NCBI RefSeq assembly: GCF_900115245.1 | Contig: NZ_FOVT01000004.1 | Location: forward strand, 1-64,000 | DNA length: 64,000 nt | Source: Mesorhizobium sp. NFR06 | GTDB lineage: Bacteria; Pseudomonadota; Alphaproteobacteria; Rhizobiales; Rhizobiaceae | Direction of reading: 5' to 3' | Shown: positions 19,767 through 35,140 of the stretch, one piece after another | Position numbering within the stretch: the first letter of the stretch is position 1 | Layout: each line of letters opens with the position of its first letter | Notes under the pieces: model-generated | What the model saw: the letters and a program-made list of their open reading frames with translations, nothing else | Databases searched by the model: none | What the model was told of the DNA's origin: nothing | Made by a program: the position numbers and the translations under genes

Positions 19767-20969
19767 ATGCATCTGCGTGACGGCCTCCAGACCCACGCGA
19801 CCGTCAGGCAGCGCTACGACCGTCTCCTCCAGAGCGGCGCGGTCGAGCGCGATCCGGCGCAGGAGCGCATCGTCGCCGCGCTCGACCGGTTGATCGATGA
19901 AGTCTCCGCCAAGAGGCTGGCGCAAAAATCGAGCGCGCTTGGCTGGCTGTTTGCGGCCAAGCGGCAAACGCGCGAGCCGGTCAAAGGCCTCTACATCCAT
20001 GGCGGCGTCGGTCGCGGCAAGAGCATGCTGATGGACATGTTCTTCGAGCTCTTGCCGGTCAGGCGCAAGCGCCGCGTGCATTTCAACGTTTTCATGGCCG
20101 ATGTGCAGGACCGTATCCAGAAGCATCGGGCGGCGCGCAAGAACGGCGATGTCAAGGAAGACGACCCAATCCCGCCGGTGGCCCGTGCGCTCGCCGAGGA
20201 AGCCTGGGTGCTGTGCTTCGACGAATTCTCCGTCACCGACATCGCCGATGCGATGATCCTGTCGCGCCTGTTCTCGGCGCTGTTTGCCGGTGGCGTCGTG
20301 CTGGTCGCAACCTCCAACGTCGCGCCGGAGAACCTCTATCGCGACGGGCTGAACCGCCAGCTCTTCCTGCCATTCATCGCGCTGCTCGAGCGCAATGCCC
20401 ATGTGATGACGCTGGATGCCGAGAAGGACTATCGGCAGGAAAAGCTCAACCGCCAGCCAGTCTACGTCACGCCGGCCGACGCCGCCGCCGACCGCGCGCT
20501 GGACGACGCCTGGAAGGCGATGACGCGTGGCCAGCCGACCGGCGAGGTCACGTTGACGCTGAAAGGCCGCCAGCTTGTAGTGCCGCGCGCCGCCGGCGAC
20601 GCGGCGCGTTTTTCCTTTGCCGATCTCTGCGAAAAGCCGCTCGGCGCGCGCGACTACCTGGCGATCGCCGGCCGTTTCTCGACCGTCTTCATCGACCATG
20701 TGCCGGTTCTGGGCGAAGGCAAGCGCAACGAAGCCAAGCGCTTCATCCTTTTGATCGACACGCTCTACGACCACCGCATGCGGCTGGTGATGAGCGCCGC
20801 GGCGCCACCCGAAGGGCTCTACACTGCCAAGCGCGGCACGGAAGTGTTCGAGTTCGAGCGCACCGCCTCGCGCCTGGTCGAGATGCAGAGCCGCGATTGG
20901 CTGGACGGCTGGGCGGAACGGCGGGAGCGCGAGGGGGTGGCTGCCGAGGCAAGGCAGGCGCAGGGGTAG
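19767..20969 (+). CDS. zapE: Cell division protein ZapE (AFG1-like ATPase)
   Basis: A 400-residue AAA-like ATPase of the AFG1/ZapE family, which associates with the Z-ring in other bacteria. Walker A is LYIHGGVGRGKSMLMDMFF (about residues 75-93) and Walker B is WVLCFDEFSVTDIADAMI. The sensor region VVLVATSNVAPENLYRDGLN is also clear. The start is ATG 19767. It lies upstream of mdh, as is usual in alphaproteobacteria, but here an inverted-repeat element with a nuclease gene intervenes. Confidence 0.95.
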   Translation: MHLRDGLQTHATVRQRYDRLLQSGAVERDPAQERIVAALDRLIDEVSAKRLAQKSSALGWLFAAKRQTREPVKGLYIHGGVGRGKSMLMDMFFELLPVRRKRRVHFNVFMADVQDRIQKHRAARKNGDVKEDDPIPPVARALAEEAWVLCFDEFSVTDIADAMILSRLFSALFAGGVVLVATSNVAPENLYRDGLNRQLFLPFIALLERNAHVMTLDAEKDYRQEKLNRQPVYVTPADAAADRALDDAWKAMTRGQPTGEVTLTLKGRQLVVPRAAGDAARFSFADLCEKPLGARDYLAIAGRFSTVFIDHVPVLGEGKRNEAKRFILLIDTLYDHRMRLVMSAAAPPEGLYTAKRGTEVFEFERTASRLVEMQSRDWLDGWAERREREGVAAEARQAQG

Positions 20970-21043
20970 GATACTGTTTCGCAGCTCTCTTTGAACCGTG
21001 GGAGGTTGGCGAAGTCCGCTGCAACAGCTGAAGCGGCGACCTA

Positions 21044-21558
21044 TCCTTCGTCATTCTAGGGCGGAGCAAGAAGCGAAGCGACGCGCGCAGACCCTAGAAT
21101 CCATGCCGTGACATTGGCCGTAGAATGCAACGGTCGAGAATAGCAGCCGATGACAGCGCCAGCTGATCGCAACATGACCGGCTACGTCTACATGACCGCA
21201 AGCCAGAAGGGCGGCACGATCTATATCGGTGTCACCAACGACCTTGCTCGCCCGATGCCCGAGCAGAAGGCCGGCCAAGGCTCCAGCTTCACCAGCCGTT
21301 ACGGCGAGCAGCGTCTGGTCTGGTACGAGGAATACTTCGACATCACCGACGCCAGCCAGCGTGAAACGTCATTGAAGCGCTGGCCACGCCAATGGAAGGT
21401 CGAGCTCATAGAGAAAGCCAACCCGGAATGGTTCGAGCTGTTTCGCGGAATTGGCTGGTGATCGTTCTCCACCGTTGCGGCGCTCAACCGTCACGGCATG
21501 GATTCTAGGGTCTGCGCGCGTCGCTCCGCTCCTTGCTCCGCCCTAGAATGACGAAGGA
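21044..21558. mobile_element. REPIN-like inverted doublet (family B, copy 3) enclosing a GIY-YIG gene
   Basis: The outer ends are exact inverted repeats: tccttcgtcattctaggg at 21044 and ccctagaatgacgaagga ending at 21558. Each arm folds as a hairpin (attctaggg...ccctagaat) and continues into ccatgccgtgac, or gtcacggcatgg on the other side. In the five other copies the space between the arms is about 70-110 bp of non-coding DNA. Here the arms are about 370 bp apart and contain one complete nuclease reading frame. The element is 515 bp in total. Confidence 0.8.
21150..21461 (+). CDS. GIY-YIG nuclease domain protein carried in repeat element
   Basis: A protein of 103 residues, or 95 from the second ATG at 21174 (MTGYVYMTA). 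It shows the single-domain GIY-YIG fold: YVYMTAS and TIYIGVTNDLARP supply the GIY and YIG strands and the active-site Arg, and SQRETSLKRWPRQWK supplies the metal-binding Glu. The usual RRVxEH pattern reads RPMPEQK, so the normally conserved second Arg and His are replaced and activity may be altered. Small stand-alone GIY-YIG proteins of this type are frequent in rhizobia, with unknown roles. It lies wholly between the arms of a family B element, which suggests a link with that repeat. Neither start has a clear ribosome-binding site. Confidence 0.82.
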   Translation: MTAPADRNMTGYVYMTASQKGGTIYIGVTNDLARPMPEQKAGQGSSFTSRYGEQRLVWYEEYFDITDASQRETSLKRWPRQWKVELIEKANPEWFELFRGIGW

Positions 21559-22871
<1,313 letters not shown>

Positions 22872-22913
22872 TCTCGCCGGCAAGTAAAACGTCCCTCCCC
22901 GGAGACCAAGCGC

Positions 22914-24107
<1,194 letters not shown>

Positions 24108-24112
24108 GGGCT

Positions 24113-24346
24113 GTGGAGCAGGACGCCACGCAAAGCTTGCTCGGATACATCATCGCTTGGTTGCCGCTGGCGGTTTTCCTGGTGATCTGGATCTGGGGCC
24201 TCGTCACGCTGAAACAATATGTGCGGGCGCGGGAACTTGCCAGCCGTGACAATGCGGCCGCTATTCGCGAACTCGTTGAGACAAACCGGGAAATTGTGGG
24301 CGTGCTACGCGACGTGAAATCGGAATTTCAAGGGCGGAAGTCATAG
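24113..24346 (+). CDS. Small single-span membrane protein, unknown
   Basis: A 77-residue protein with GTG start at 24113, only 5 bp after the sucC stop. It has one hydrophobic helix ([19 protein letters not shown]) and then a charged, probably coiled-coil tail ([20 protein letters not shown]). I do not recognise a family. Position inside the suc operon and tight spacing argue that it is translated. The AUG-less start lowers certainty. Confidence 0.6.
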   Translation: MEQDATQSLLGYIIAWLPLAVFLVIWIWGLVTLKQYVRARELASRDNAAAIRELVETNREIVGVLRDVKSEFQGRKS

Positions 24347-24347
24347 A

Positions 24348-24719
24348 ATGCCTCCGCGCAAGATAAACCTGGTCGAGGCGGCGGATCGGACGATCACGAA
24401 GGTCTTCGATCCGCATGTCGCCGGCGACGTCAATGATGCCCAAGCGAAGGTCGCCAAGTTCGGCGAGGTTTTCGACTGGCATGCGCATGACAGCGAGGAC
24501 GAGGCCTTCCTGGTGCTGCGCGGCCGGATCGCCATCGATTTCCGCGACGGGCCGGTCGAGCTCGGCGAGGGCGACTTCATCGTCGTGCCGCGCGGCGTCG
24601 AGCACCGGCCGCGTTCGCTAACCTTGGAACCGGTGGTGCTGATGTTCGAGCCGGCGACGACGCTCAACACCGGCAACGCCAAGAGCGACCTCACCGTCAC
24701 CGACCTCAAGCGGCTTTGA
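24348..24719 (+). CDS. Cupin domain-containing protein
   Basis: A 123-residue small cupin. FDWHAHDSEDEAFLVLRGRI gives the first motif (HxH...E) and LGEGDFIVVPRGVEHRP the second, with its His. A metal site is therefore likely, but the substrate is unknown. It begins one base after the stop codon of the preceding membrane protein and ends 3 bp before the next gene, so it belongs to the operon between sucC and sucD. Confidence 0.88.
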   Translation: MPPRKINLVEAADRTITKVFDPHVAGDVNDAQAKVAKFGEVFDWHAHDSEDEAFLVLRGRIAIDFRDGPVELGEGDFIVVPRGVEHRPRSLTLEPVVLMFEPATTLNTGNAKSDLTVTDLKRL

Positions 24720-24722
24720 GCC

Positions 24723-25220
24723 ATGAACGCGTCACCCTTCTCTTCCCTCTCGGACGGTCACCAGCGCCTGCAGGCGCTGGTCGGCGCATGGCGCGGCGAG
24801 GAAGAGGTCGCGGCCACGCAATGGACCGATGCCGGCACGGCGACTTCCGAAGTCCAGGCCGAGGCGCAGTTCGGCGGCCTGTTCGTGGTGCAGCGTTATC
24901 GCCAGCGCCGCGACGGCACTGTTTCGTTCGGCGCGCACAATGTGTTCGGCTTCGATCAGCAGAACAGCCTCGTCACCATGCACCAATTCGACTCGATGGG
25001 GTTTGTGCCGATGTCGCCAGCCACCGGCGCGTGGGACGGCAACGAGCTTGTGCTCGAACGGTCGTCGCCGCGAGGCGCTGCCCGCGTGACGTATGGCTTT
25101 GACGGCACCGACGCCTACCGCATGAAACTTCAATTCAGACCCGCTGGCAGCGATGCCTGGCAAGACATGGTGAGCGGCCTATACCGGCTCGTTTCGCCTT
25201 CCTCGATCAACGGTTTTTAG
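24723..25220 (+). CDS. DUF1579-like protein
   Basis: A 165-residue cytosolic protein. HQRLQALVGAWRGEEEVAAT and the lipocalin-like strands that follow (FGGLFVVQRYRQRRDG, FGFDQQNSLVTMHQFDS, MKLQFRPAGSDAWQDMVSG) match DUF1579 proteins of unknown function. It lies 3 bp after the cupin gene and 12 bp before sucD, in the same operon. Confidence 0.75.
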   Translation: MNASPFSSLSDGHQRLQALVGAWRGEEEVAATQWTDAGTATSEVQAEAQFGGLFVVQRYRQRRDGTVSFGAHNVFGFDQQNSLVTMHQFDSMGFVPMSPATGAWDGNELVLERSSPRGAARVTYGFDGTDAYRMKLQFRPAGSDAWQDMVSGLYRLVSPSSINGF

Positions 25221-25232
25221 AAAAGGGCCGCG

Positions 25233-26135
25233 ATGTCCATTCTCATCGACAAGAATACCAAGGTGCTGGTTCAGGGTTTGACCGGCAAGACCGGCACGTT
25301 CCACACCGAGCAGGCGCTGGCCTATCACGGCACCAAGATGGTGGGCGGCATCCATCCCAAGAAGGGCGGCGAGACCTGGACCGGTTCGAAGGGCGAGACC
25401 CTGCCGATCTTCGCCACCGTCGCCGAGGGCAAGGAAAAGACCGGCGCCAACGCCTCCGTCATCTATGTGCCGCCGGCGGGCGCCGGCGAGGCCATCATCG
25501 AGGCGATCGAGGCCGAGATCCCGCTGATCGTCTGCATCACCGAAGGCATCCCGGTGATGGACATGGTCAGGGTCAAGGCGCGGCTCGACCGCTCCACCTC
25601 GCGGCTGATCGGACCGAACTGCCCGGGCGTGCTGACGCCGGACGAATGCAAGATCGGCATCATGCCTGGCAACATCTTCCGCAAGGGCTCGGTCGGCGTT
25701 GTTTCGCGCTCGGGAACACTTACCTATGAGGCAGTCTTCCAGACCACCAATGTCGGGCTCGGCCAGACCACGGCGGTCGGCATCGGCGGCGACCCGGTCA
25801 AGGGCACCGAGTTCATCGACGTGCTGGAAATGTTCCTTGCCGACGACGAGACCAAGTCGATCATCATGATCGGCGAGATCGGCGGCTCGGCCGAGGAGGA
25901 CGCCGCGCAGTTCCTCAAGGACGAGGCCAAGCGCGGCCGCAAGAAACCGATGGCGGGCTTCATCGCCGGGCGCACCGCGCCGGCCGGCCGCACCATGGGT
26001 CATGCGGGCGCGGTGATCTCGGGCGGCAAGGGCGGCGCGGAAGACAAGATCGCGGCGATGGAATCGGCCGGAATCAAGGTTTCGCCGTCGCCGGCGCGGC
26101 TGGGCACGACGCTGGTCGAGGCGATCAAGGGTTAA
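25233..26135 (+). CDS. sucD: Succinyl-CoA synthetase alpha subunit
   Basis: The CoA-binding, phospho-His-bearing subunit paired with SucC. It has 300 residues. [20 protein letters not shown] and [12 protein letters not shown] form the Rossmann CoA site. [18 protein letters not shown] contains the phosphorylated His. The start is ATG 25233, after agaaaagggccgcg. A heptamer-based inverted repeat begins at its stop codon. Confidence 0.97.
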   Translation: MSILIDKNTKVLVQGLTGKTGTFHTEQALAYHGTKMVGGIHPKKGGETWTGSKGETLPIFATVAEGKEKTGANASVIYVPPAGAGEAIIEAIEAEIPLIVCITEGIPVMDMVRVKARLDRSTSRLIGPNCPGVLTPDECKIGIMPGNIFRKGSVGVVSRSGTLTYEAVFQTTNVGLGQTTAVGIGGDPVKGTEFIDVLEMFLADDETKSIIMIGEIGGSAEEDAAQFLKDEAKRGRKKPMAGFIAGRTAPAGRTMGHAGAVISGGKGGAEDKIAAMESAGIKVSPSPARLGTTLVEAIKG

Positions 26136-26232
26136 GCGAATAGTGAGTAGCGAATAGCGAATAGGGAAAACAGAGTAACGACGCGGCTCCAGGGAAATCC
26201 CCTACTCGCTATTCGCTACTCACTATTCGCTC
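26135..26232. repeat. Heptamer-based long inverted repeat (family F)
   Basis: The left arm, 26136-26164, is four heptamers (GCGAATA GTGAGTA GCGAATA GCGAATA). The right arm, about 26200-26231, is the same order inverted, with one changed base pair (GCGAGTA). About 35 bp lie between. It begins on the last base of the sucD stop codon and ends about 35 bp before sucA. It could attenuate sucA or serve as an RNA stability hairpin. Confidence 0.8.
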
Positions 26233-26267
26233 CAAGAAGGAGACGGAGCCAGGCTCCGCAGACGAAA

Positions 26268-29255
<2,988 letters not shown>

Positions 29256-29322
29256 GCGCGCCGGGCGAATGAAACAGGCCGGACGAAACAGACCTTAGAA
29301 GAGAAGAGAACGGACAGGCACA

Positions 29323-30600
<1,278 letters not shown>

Positions 30601-30616
30601 TCGGAGCCGATCCGCA

Positions 30617-31342
30617 ATGAGCGGCTGGCTGGAACGGTTCGGGTTTGCGCTGGGTCGCGCGCTTCGGACTTTTCGGCCGACTGCCTCGGCCGTTGCTGCT
30701 TCGCAGGTGCAATCGATTGGGCCGGTCCCGTTGCCCGAAAGCAGCAACCTTGGCGTCTTCGCTCTCAGCGATACGGAAATGGCCGAACGGCAGATCAGTG
30801 CTATCACGATCGGTGAGCTTGAGTTGCCCACCGGCGAAATCGTAGCCTGCGATCCACTGATCACCGGTTTGGGGCGGCCTCCCTTTAGCCGCAAGGTAAA
30901 GCCGGGGCGCTACCCGGTCATACTGCTTCAGGTGCGGAGTAGGGTTGCCGTGGCGGCATTGCGATTCGGCTCTGGCTTGCCGGTGCGGTGGGAATTGGCC
31001 ACCTTTGCTCGCGATCGCTCATCCGCCTATGAGTTTGAATTTATCGTTGATGATGCGGTTGCGTCGTTTATGGACAAATCGTTCCTGACGCTAATGTCGG
31101 ACCAAGAGGAGCTTGACGATTATCTAGCTGACGTTGCGTGTTCTCTCGACAGGTTTGGCATGGATAGTCCGATAGAGGGGAATCCGATCAATGTCGCCAT
31201 GTTCGACACCGGCTATGGCGACGGCGCGTATCGGTCCTTCTGGGGACTGGACGCGGCCGGCGAACCGCTGCTGCTGATGACGGACTTCGAAGTGCTCGAG
31301 AACGCCGACGGACGCCAAGGCAACCAGGTCACCGATGGCTAA
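30617..31342 (+). CDS. DUF4241 domain protein, first of a tandem pair
   Basis: A 241-residue protein with the DUF4241 pattern: LELPTGEIVACDPLIT, KVKPGRYPVILLQ, LPVRWELATF and the C-terminal SFWGLDAAGEPLLLMTDFEV. The function is unknown. It overlaps the next gene by 8 bp, and the two are clearly paralogous (tandem duplication). Base composition is lower in GC in the middle (about 31000-31150) than in its neighbours, and no signal peptide is evident. It lies between sucB and lpdA and probably rides on that operon. Confidence 0.8.
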   Translation: MSGWLERFGFALGRALRTFRPTASAVAASQVQSIGPVPLPESSNLGVFALSDTEMAERQISAITIGELELPTGEIVACDPLITGLGRPPFSRKVKPGRYPVILLQVRSRVAVAALRFGSGLPVRWELATFARDRSSAYEFEFIVDDAVASFMDKSFLTLMSDQEELDDYLADVACSLDRFGMDSPIEGNPINVAMFDTGYGDGAYRSFWGLDAAGEPLLLMTDFEVLENADGRQGNQVTDG

Positions 31343-32180
31343 CAAAATAGCGCCCACGATCGGACCTGTGGCCGCCTTGCTGGCCTCGACAATTACCGAG
31401 GGTTGGCTGGAACGGTTCGGGTTCGCGCTCAGCCAGACGGTGCGCGGCATGCGGCGGACTTTCCGGCACACCATCGTGATGCTTGGCCTCTCCGCCGCCA
31501 TCCCCTCATTGTCAGTCGCAGCCGACTGGGACCCGGCGAAGGCCAGCAGCAATTTCGGCATCTTCGCGCTCAGCGACGCGCAATTGGCGGAGCGGAAAAT
31601 CACCGTCACGCCCATCGGCCAGCTCGAACTGCCGACGGGCGAGATCATCGCCTGCGATCCGCTGATCACGACCGACGACTGGCCGGCGCTGGCCCGCAAG
31701 GTGAAGCCGGGGCGATATCCGGTCGCGCTGTTCGAGGCGCAGGGCCGCGTGGCCGCCGCGTTCCTTCGCTTCCGTTCCGGCGTGCCGGTGCGCTGGGAGC
31801 TCGCGACCTTGCCCGGCCAGGACGTCTCGACGCTGAATGGCGACGAGATCTTCGGCTATCCCGTGGATGCCGGCCTCGGCTCGTTCATGGACAAGGCGGC
31901 GATAGCCTTGATGACGGCCGCGCAGGACAAGCTCAAACCCGACCAGAACTATTATGACGATGTGCTGGCGGCCGAGTTCGCGCCGAGCCAGGACCGGTTC
32001 GTCATGCACCATCCGGCCGCCGGCAATCCGGTCAACATCGCGATGTTCTGGAGCGGCTGGGGCGATGGGTTCTACCCATCCTTCTGGGGGTTGGACGCGG
32101 CGGGCGAGCCGGTGGTCCTGATGACCGATTTCGGTGTGCTCGAAAACGCCGACGGCCGCGAGGGCGACCAGGCCAAGTGA
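31335..32180 (+). CDS. DUF4241 domain protein, second of a tandem pair
   Basis: A 281-residue paralogue of the preceding protein (LELPTGEIIACDPLITTDDW, KVKPGRYPVALFE, SGVPVRWELATL, FWGLDAAGEPVVLMTDFGV). Unlike its twin it has a long N-terminal region with a hydrophobic stretch ending in AIPSLSVAADW, which could be an export signal, so the two copies may differ in location. The start ATG 31335 lies inside the end of the first copy. The function is unknown. Confidence 0.8.
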   Translation: MANKIAPTIGPVAALLASTITEGWLERFGFALSQTVRGMRRTFRHTIVMLGLSAAIPSLSVAADWDPAKASSNFGIFALSDAQLAERKITVTPIGQLELPTGEIIACDPLITTDDWPALARKVKPGRYPVALFEAQGRVAAAFLRFRSGVPVRWELATLPGQDVSTLNGDEIFGYPVDAGLGSFMDKAAIALMTAAQDKLKPDQNYYDDVLAAEFAPSQDRFVMHHPAAGNPVNIAMFWSGWGDGFYPSFWGLDAAGEPVVLMTDFGVLENADGREGDQAK

Positions 32181-32692
32181 TGACAATAGCCGCCTCGCCC
32201 ATGATCGGATTTATGGCCGGGTCGCTGGCTCTCACAGCGGCGATTTCCCCCGCCCAGGCCGCCTGCCCGATCCAGCTCGCCGTCTATGGCGAGGCGCAGA
32301 GCGGCGCCGAGATCGACTTCACCCCGACCGGCACCTCGGCGACGATCACCAACACTTTCCGCATGATCCTCGACAACAATGTCGTGCTCGACGGCATCGC
32401 CATGTGGACGGAAGGCAGCGCCGGGCGTCCGCACGGCTCTTTGATGTACAAATGCCCGACCGGCGACGTCACCGGCGAGGAGCTTGCAGCCTGCACGGTC
32501 TGGGAAGGCGTCATCTACAGCGCCGATGACAAGGGCGGCATCGGGTTGCTGCCGGCCGAGGGCGCCGACGCGCCGAAGAACCTGATCTTTCCCGATCTCG
32601 GGCCCTCGCTCGAAATGTCGGCCGCTTACGGTCCCGCCGGCTTTTCGAAAGTGCCGTGGGACATCTTCGTGCTGAAAGGCTGCCAGGAGTGA
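32177..32692 (+). CDS. Secreted hypothetical protein
   Basis: A 171-residue protein with a clear signal peptide (GSLALTAAISPAQAACP, cleavage likely after AQA). The mature part has four cysteines (ACPIQL, YKCPTG, AACTVW, LKGCQE) that could form two disulfides, consistent with a periplasmic location. I do not recognise the family. It overlaps the stop of the second DUF4241 gene (ATGA at 32177), and its own stop overlaps the GTG start of the next gene, so all are translationally coupled. Confidence 0.75.
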   Translation: MMTIAASPMIGFMAGSLALTAAISPAQAACPIQLAVYGEAQSGAEIDFTPTGTSATITNTFRMILDNNVVLDGIAMWTEGSAGRPHGSLMYKCPTGDVTGEELAACTVWEGVIYSADDKGGIGLLPAEGADAPKNLIFPDLGPSLEMSAAYGPAGFSKVPWDIFVLKGCQE

Positions 32693-33444
32693 GCGCGGAC
32701 AAGAAAACGCTGCTGGTCACCGGCGGCAGCCGCGGCATCGGCGCCGCCATCTGCCGGCAGGCGAGCCAGGCCGGCTACCGCGTGGCGGTCAATTATGTCT
32801 CCAACCGGGCCGCCGCGGACGCGCTGGTCGCAGAGCTCAAAGCCGGCGGCGGCGAGGCCTTCGCGGTCAAGGGCGACGTCGGCAGCGAGGCCGATGTGAT
32901 TGCGATGTTCGAGGCGGTGGACCGGGCGTTCGGCCGGCTCGATGCCTTCGTCAACAATGCCGGCATCGTCGACGTCAAGGCGCGGGTCGATGAGATGAGC
33001 GCCGGGCGGGTCGAGCGCATGATGCGCATCAACCTCGTCGGCTCCTTCCTCTGCGCGCGCGAAGCGGTCAAGCGCATGTCGACACGGCATGGCGGCAAGG
33101 GCGGCGCCATCGTCAACCTGTCCTCGGCGGCGGCGAGGCTCGGCTCGCCCGGCGAATATGTCGATTACGCCGCCTCGAAGGGGGCGATCGACACCATGAC
33201 CATCGGGCTGGCGCGCGAAGTGGTGCTGGAAGGCATTCGCGTCAACGCGGTCAGCCCCGGCATCACCGACACTGAAATCCACGCCTCCGGCGGCCAGCCC
33301 GACCGGGTGGCGCGGTTGCAGGATTTGCTGCCGATGAAACGCGCAGGCACGGCCGATGAGGTCGCGAGCGCGGTTCTCTATCTTCTGTCGGACGCGGCCT
33401 CCTATGTAACGGGCGCGATCCTGAATGTGAGCGGCGGCCGCTGA
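32689..33444 (+). CDS. SDR family oxidoreductase
   Basis: A 251-residue classical short-chain dehydrogenase. The cofactor motif is [15 protein letters not shown], then FVNNAGIV. The catalytic Ser is in [14 protein letters not shown] and the Tyr/Lys in [25 protein letters not shown] after strand 2 suggests NADP preference. The GTG at 32689 is chosen because it follows ccaggag and overlaps the previous stop codon, whereas the ATG at 32656 lies within that gene. The substrate is unknown; FabG-like reductase activity is possible. lpdA follows 23 bp later. Confidence 0.9.
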   Translation: MSADKKTLLVTGGSRGIGAAICRQASQAGYRVAVNYVSNRAAADALVAELKAGGGEAFAVKGDVGSEADVIAMFEAVDRAFGRLDAFVNNAGIVDVKARVDEMSAGRVERMMRINLVGSFLCAREAVKRMSTRHGGKGGAIVNLSSAAARLGSPGEYVDYAASKGAIDTMTIGLAREVVLEGIRVNAVSPGITDTEIHASGGQPDRVARLQDLLPMKRAGTADEVASAVLYLLSDAASYVTGAILNVSGGR

Positions 33445-33467
33445 GGCCGGATAAGAAGGATTCCACT

Positions 33468-34874
33468 ATGGCTTATGACGTCGTTATCATCGGATCGGGA
33501 CCGGGCGGGTATGTCTGCGCCATCAAGGCGGCGCAGCTCGGCCTGAAGACGGCGGTGGTCGAGAAGAACGCCACCTTCGGCGGCACCTGCCTCAACATCG
33601 GCTGCATCCCGTCCAAGGCGCTGCTGCACGCCTCCGAGATGTTCGCCGAGGCCGGCCATGCCTTCGATACGCTGGGCGTCGAGGTCGGCGCGCCGAAGCT
33701 CAATCTGAAGAAGATGTTGGCGCACAAGGACGCGACGGTCGCGTCCAACGTCAACGGCGTCGCCTTCCTGTTCAAGAAGAACAAGATCGATTCCTTCCGC
33801 GGCACCGGCAAGGTGATTTCCGCGGCCAAGGTGTCGGTGACCGGCGAGGACGGCAAGGTCGAGGAGCTCGAGACCAAGAACATCGTCATCGCCACCGGCT
33901 CGGACGTCGCCGGCATTCCGGGCGTCAAGGTCGAGTTCGATGAGAAGGTGATCGTGTCGTCCACCGGCGCGCTGTCGCTGGCCAAGGTGCCCGCCAGCCT
34001 CGTGGTGGTCGGCGGCGGCGTCATCGGGCTGGAACTCGGCTCGGTGTGGGCCAGGCTCGGCGCCAAGGTCACGGTGGTCGAGTTCCTCGACACCATCCTC
34101 GGCGGCATGGACGGCGAGGTGTCGAAGCAGTTCCAGCGGTTCTTGTCCAAGCAGGGTTTCGAGTTCAAGCTCGGCGCCAAGGTCACCGGGGTGGCCAAGG
34201 CCAAGAAGGGCGCCAGCGTCACCTTCGAGCCGGTCAAGGGCGGCGCCGCCGAAACCATCGAGGCGGACGTGGTGCTGGTCGCCACTGGACGACGCCCCTA
34301 CGCCGACAGTCTGGGGCTGAAGGACGCCGGCGTCGAGGTCGACGAGCGCGGCCGGGTCAAGACCGACGGGCATCTCAAGACCAACGTGCCCGGCATCTAT
34401 GCCATCGGCGACGTCATCGCCGGGCCGATGCTGGCGCACAAGGCCGAGGACGAGGGCGTGGCGGTGGCCGAGACGATCGCCGGCCAGGCCGGCCATGTGA
34501 ACTATGACGTCATCCCGAGCGTCGTCTACACCACCCCGGAGATCGCTTCGGTCGGCAAGACCGAGGAGGAATTGAAGAAGGCCGGCATCGACTACAAGGT
34601 CGGCAAGTTCCCGTTCAGCGCCAACGGCCGCGCGCGCGCCATGCTGCACACCGACGGCTTCGTGAAGATCCTGGCCGACAAGGCCAGCGACCGCGTGCTC
34701 GGCGTCCACATCGTCGGCTTCGGCGCCGGCGAGATGATCCACGAAGCGGCGGTCCTGATGGAATTCGGCGGCTCCTCGGAAGACCTCGCCCGCACCTGCC
34801 ACGCGCATCCGACGATGTCGGAAGCGGTGAAGGAAGCCGCGCTGGCGACGTTCTTCAAGCCGATCCATATTTGA
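33468..34874 (+). CDS. lpdA: Dihydrolipoyl dehydrogenase (E3)
   Basis: Reoxidises the lipoyl group of SucB with NAD. It has 468 residues. The FAD motif is [21 protein letters not shown], the redox disulfide is [13 protein letters not shown], the NAD motif is [20 protein letters not shown], and the C-terminal active-site His is in [10 protein letters not shown]. The start is ATG 33468, after ataagaaggattccact. It is the last gene of the mdh-suc-lpd run, followed by a family B element. Confidence 0.97.
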   Translation: MAYDVVIIGSGPGGYVCAIKAAQLGLKTAVVEKNATFGGTCLNIGCIPSKALLHASEMFAEAGHAFDTLGVEVGAPKLNLKKMLAHKDATVASNVNGVAFLFKKNKIDSFRGTGKVISAAKVSVTGEDGKVEELETKNIVIATGSDVAGIPGVKVEFDEKVIVSSTGALSLAKVPASLVVVGGGVIGLELGSVWARLGAKVTVVEFLDTILGGMDGEVSKQFQRFLSKQGFEFKLGAKVTGVAKAKKGASVTFEPVKGGAAETIEADVVLVATGRRPYADSLGLKDAGVEVDERGRVKTDGHLKTNVPGIYAIGDVIAGPMLAHKAEDEGVAVAETIAGQAGHVNYDVIPSVVYTTPEIASVGKTEEELKKAGIDYKVGKFPFSANGRARAMLHTDGFVKILADKASDRVLGVHIVGFGAGEMIHEAAVLMEFGGSSEDLARTCHAHPTMSEAVKEAALATFFKPIHI

Positions 34875-34900
34875 CCGCAGGTAGGCGCCGAACACGGCGC

Positions 34901-35060
34901 TTCGTCATCCTAGGGCGAAGCAAGGAGCGCAGCGACGCGCAGACCATAGGATGCATGCCGTGACGCCAAGGCGTTGCGACGATTACAGAATTTTGCACCG
35001 TTGCGCTCTATGGCAACGGTCACGGCATGGATACTCGGGTCAAGCCCGAGTATGACGAGG
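34901..35060. repeat. REPIN-like inverted hairpin doublet (family B, copy 4)
   Basis: The left arm 34901-34967 (cgtcatcctaggg...ccataggatgcatgccgtgac) and the right arm about 35021-35060 (gtcacggcatggatactcgggtcaagcccgagtatgacga) face each other. The right arm has the alternative short loop also seen in the left arm of copy 2, so two hairpin variants circulate in the family. Confidence 0.8.
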
Positions 35061-35088
35061 CGCCGGGAGCTCCTTTCGCATCACCGAA

Positions 35089-35118
35089 AACAAAACGGCC
35101 CGCCTTTCGGCGGGCCGT
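35089..35118 (-). terminator. Intrinsic terminator of the Ala/Pro-repeat protein gene
   Basis: A perfect 10-bp stem (acggcccgcc / ggcgggccgt, 35095-35104 and 35109-35118) with loop tttc. On the minus strand it is followed by TTTTGTTTT, the expected U tract. It lies 22 bp past the stop of the minus-strand gene. Confidence 0.8.
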
Positions 35119-35140
35119 TCGTCGTTAAATTGTAGCCCGA

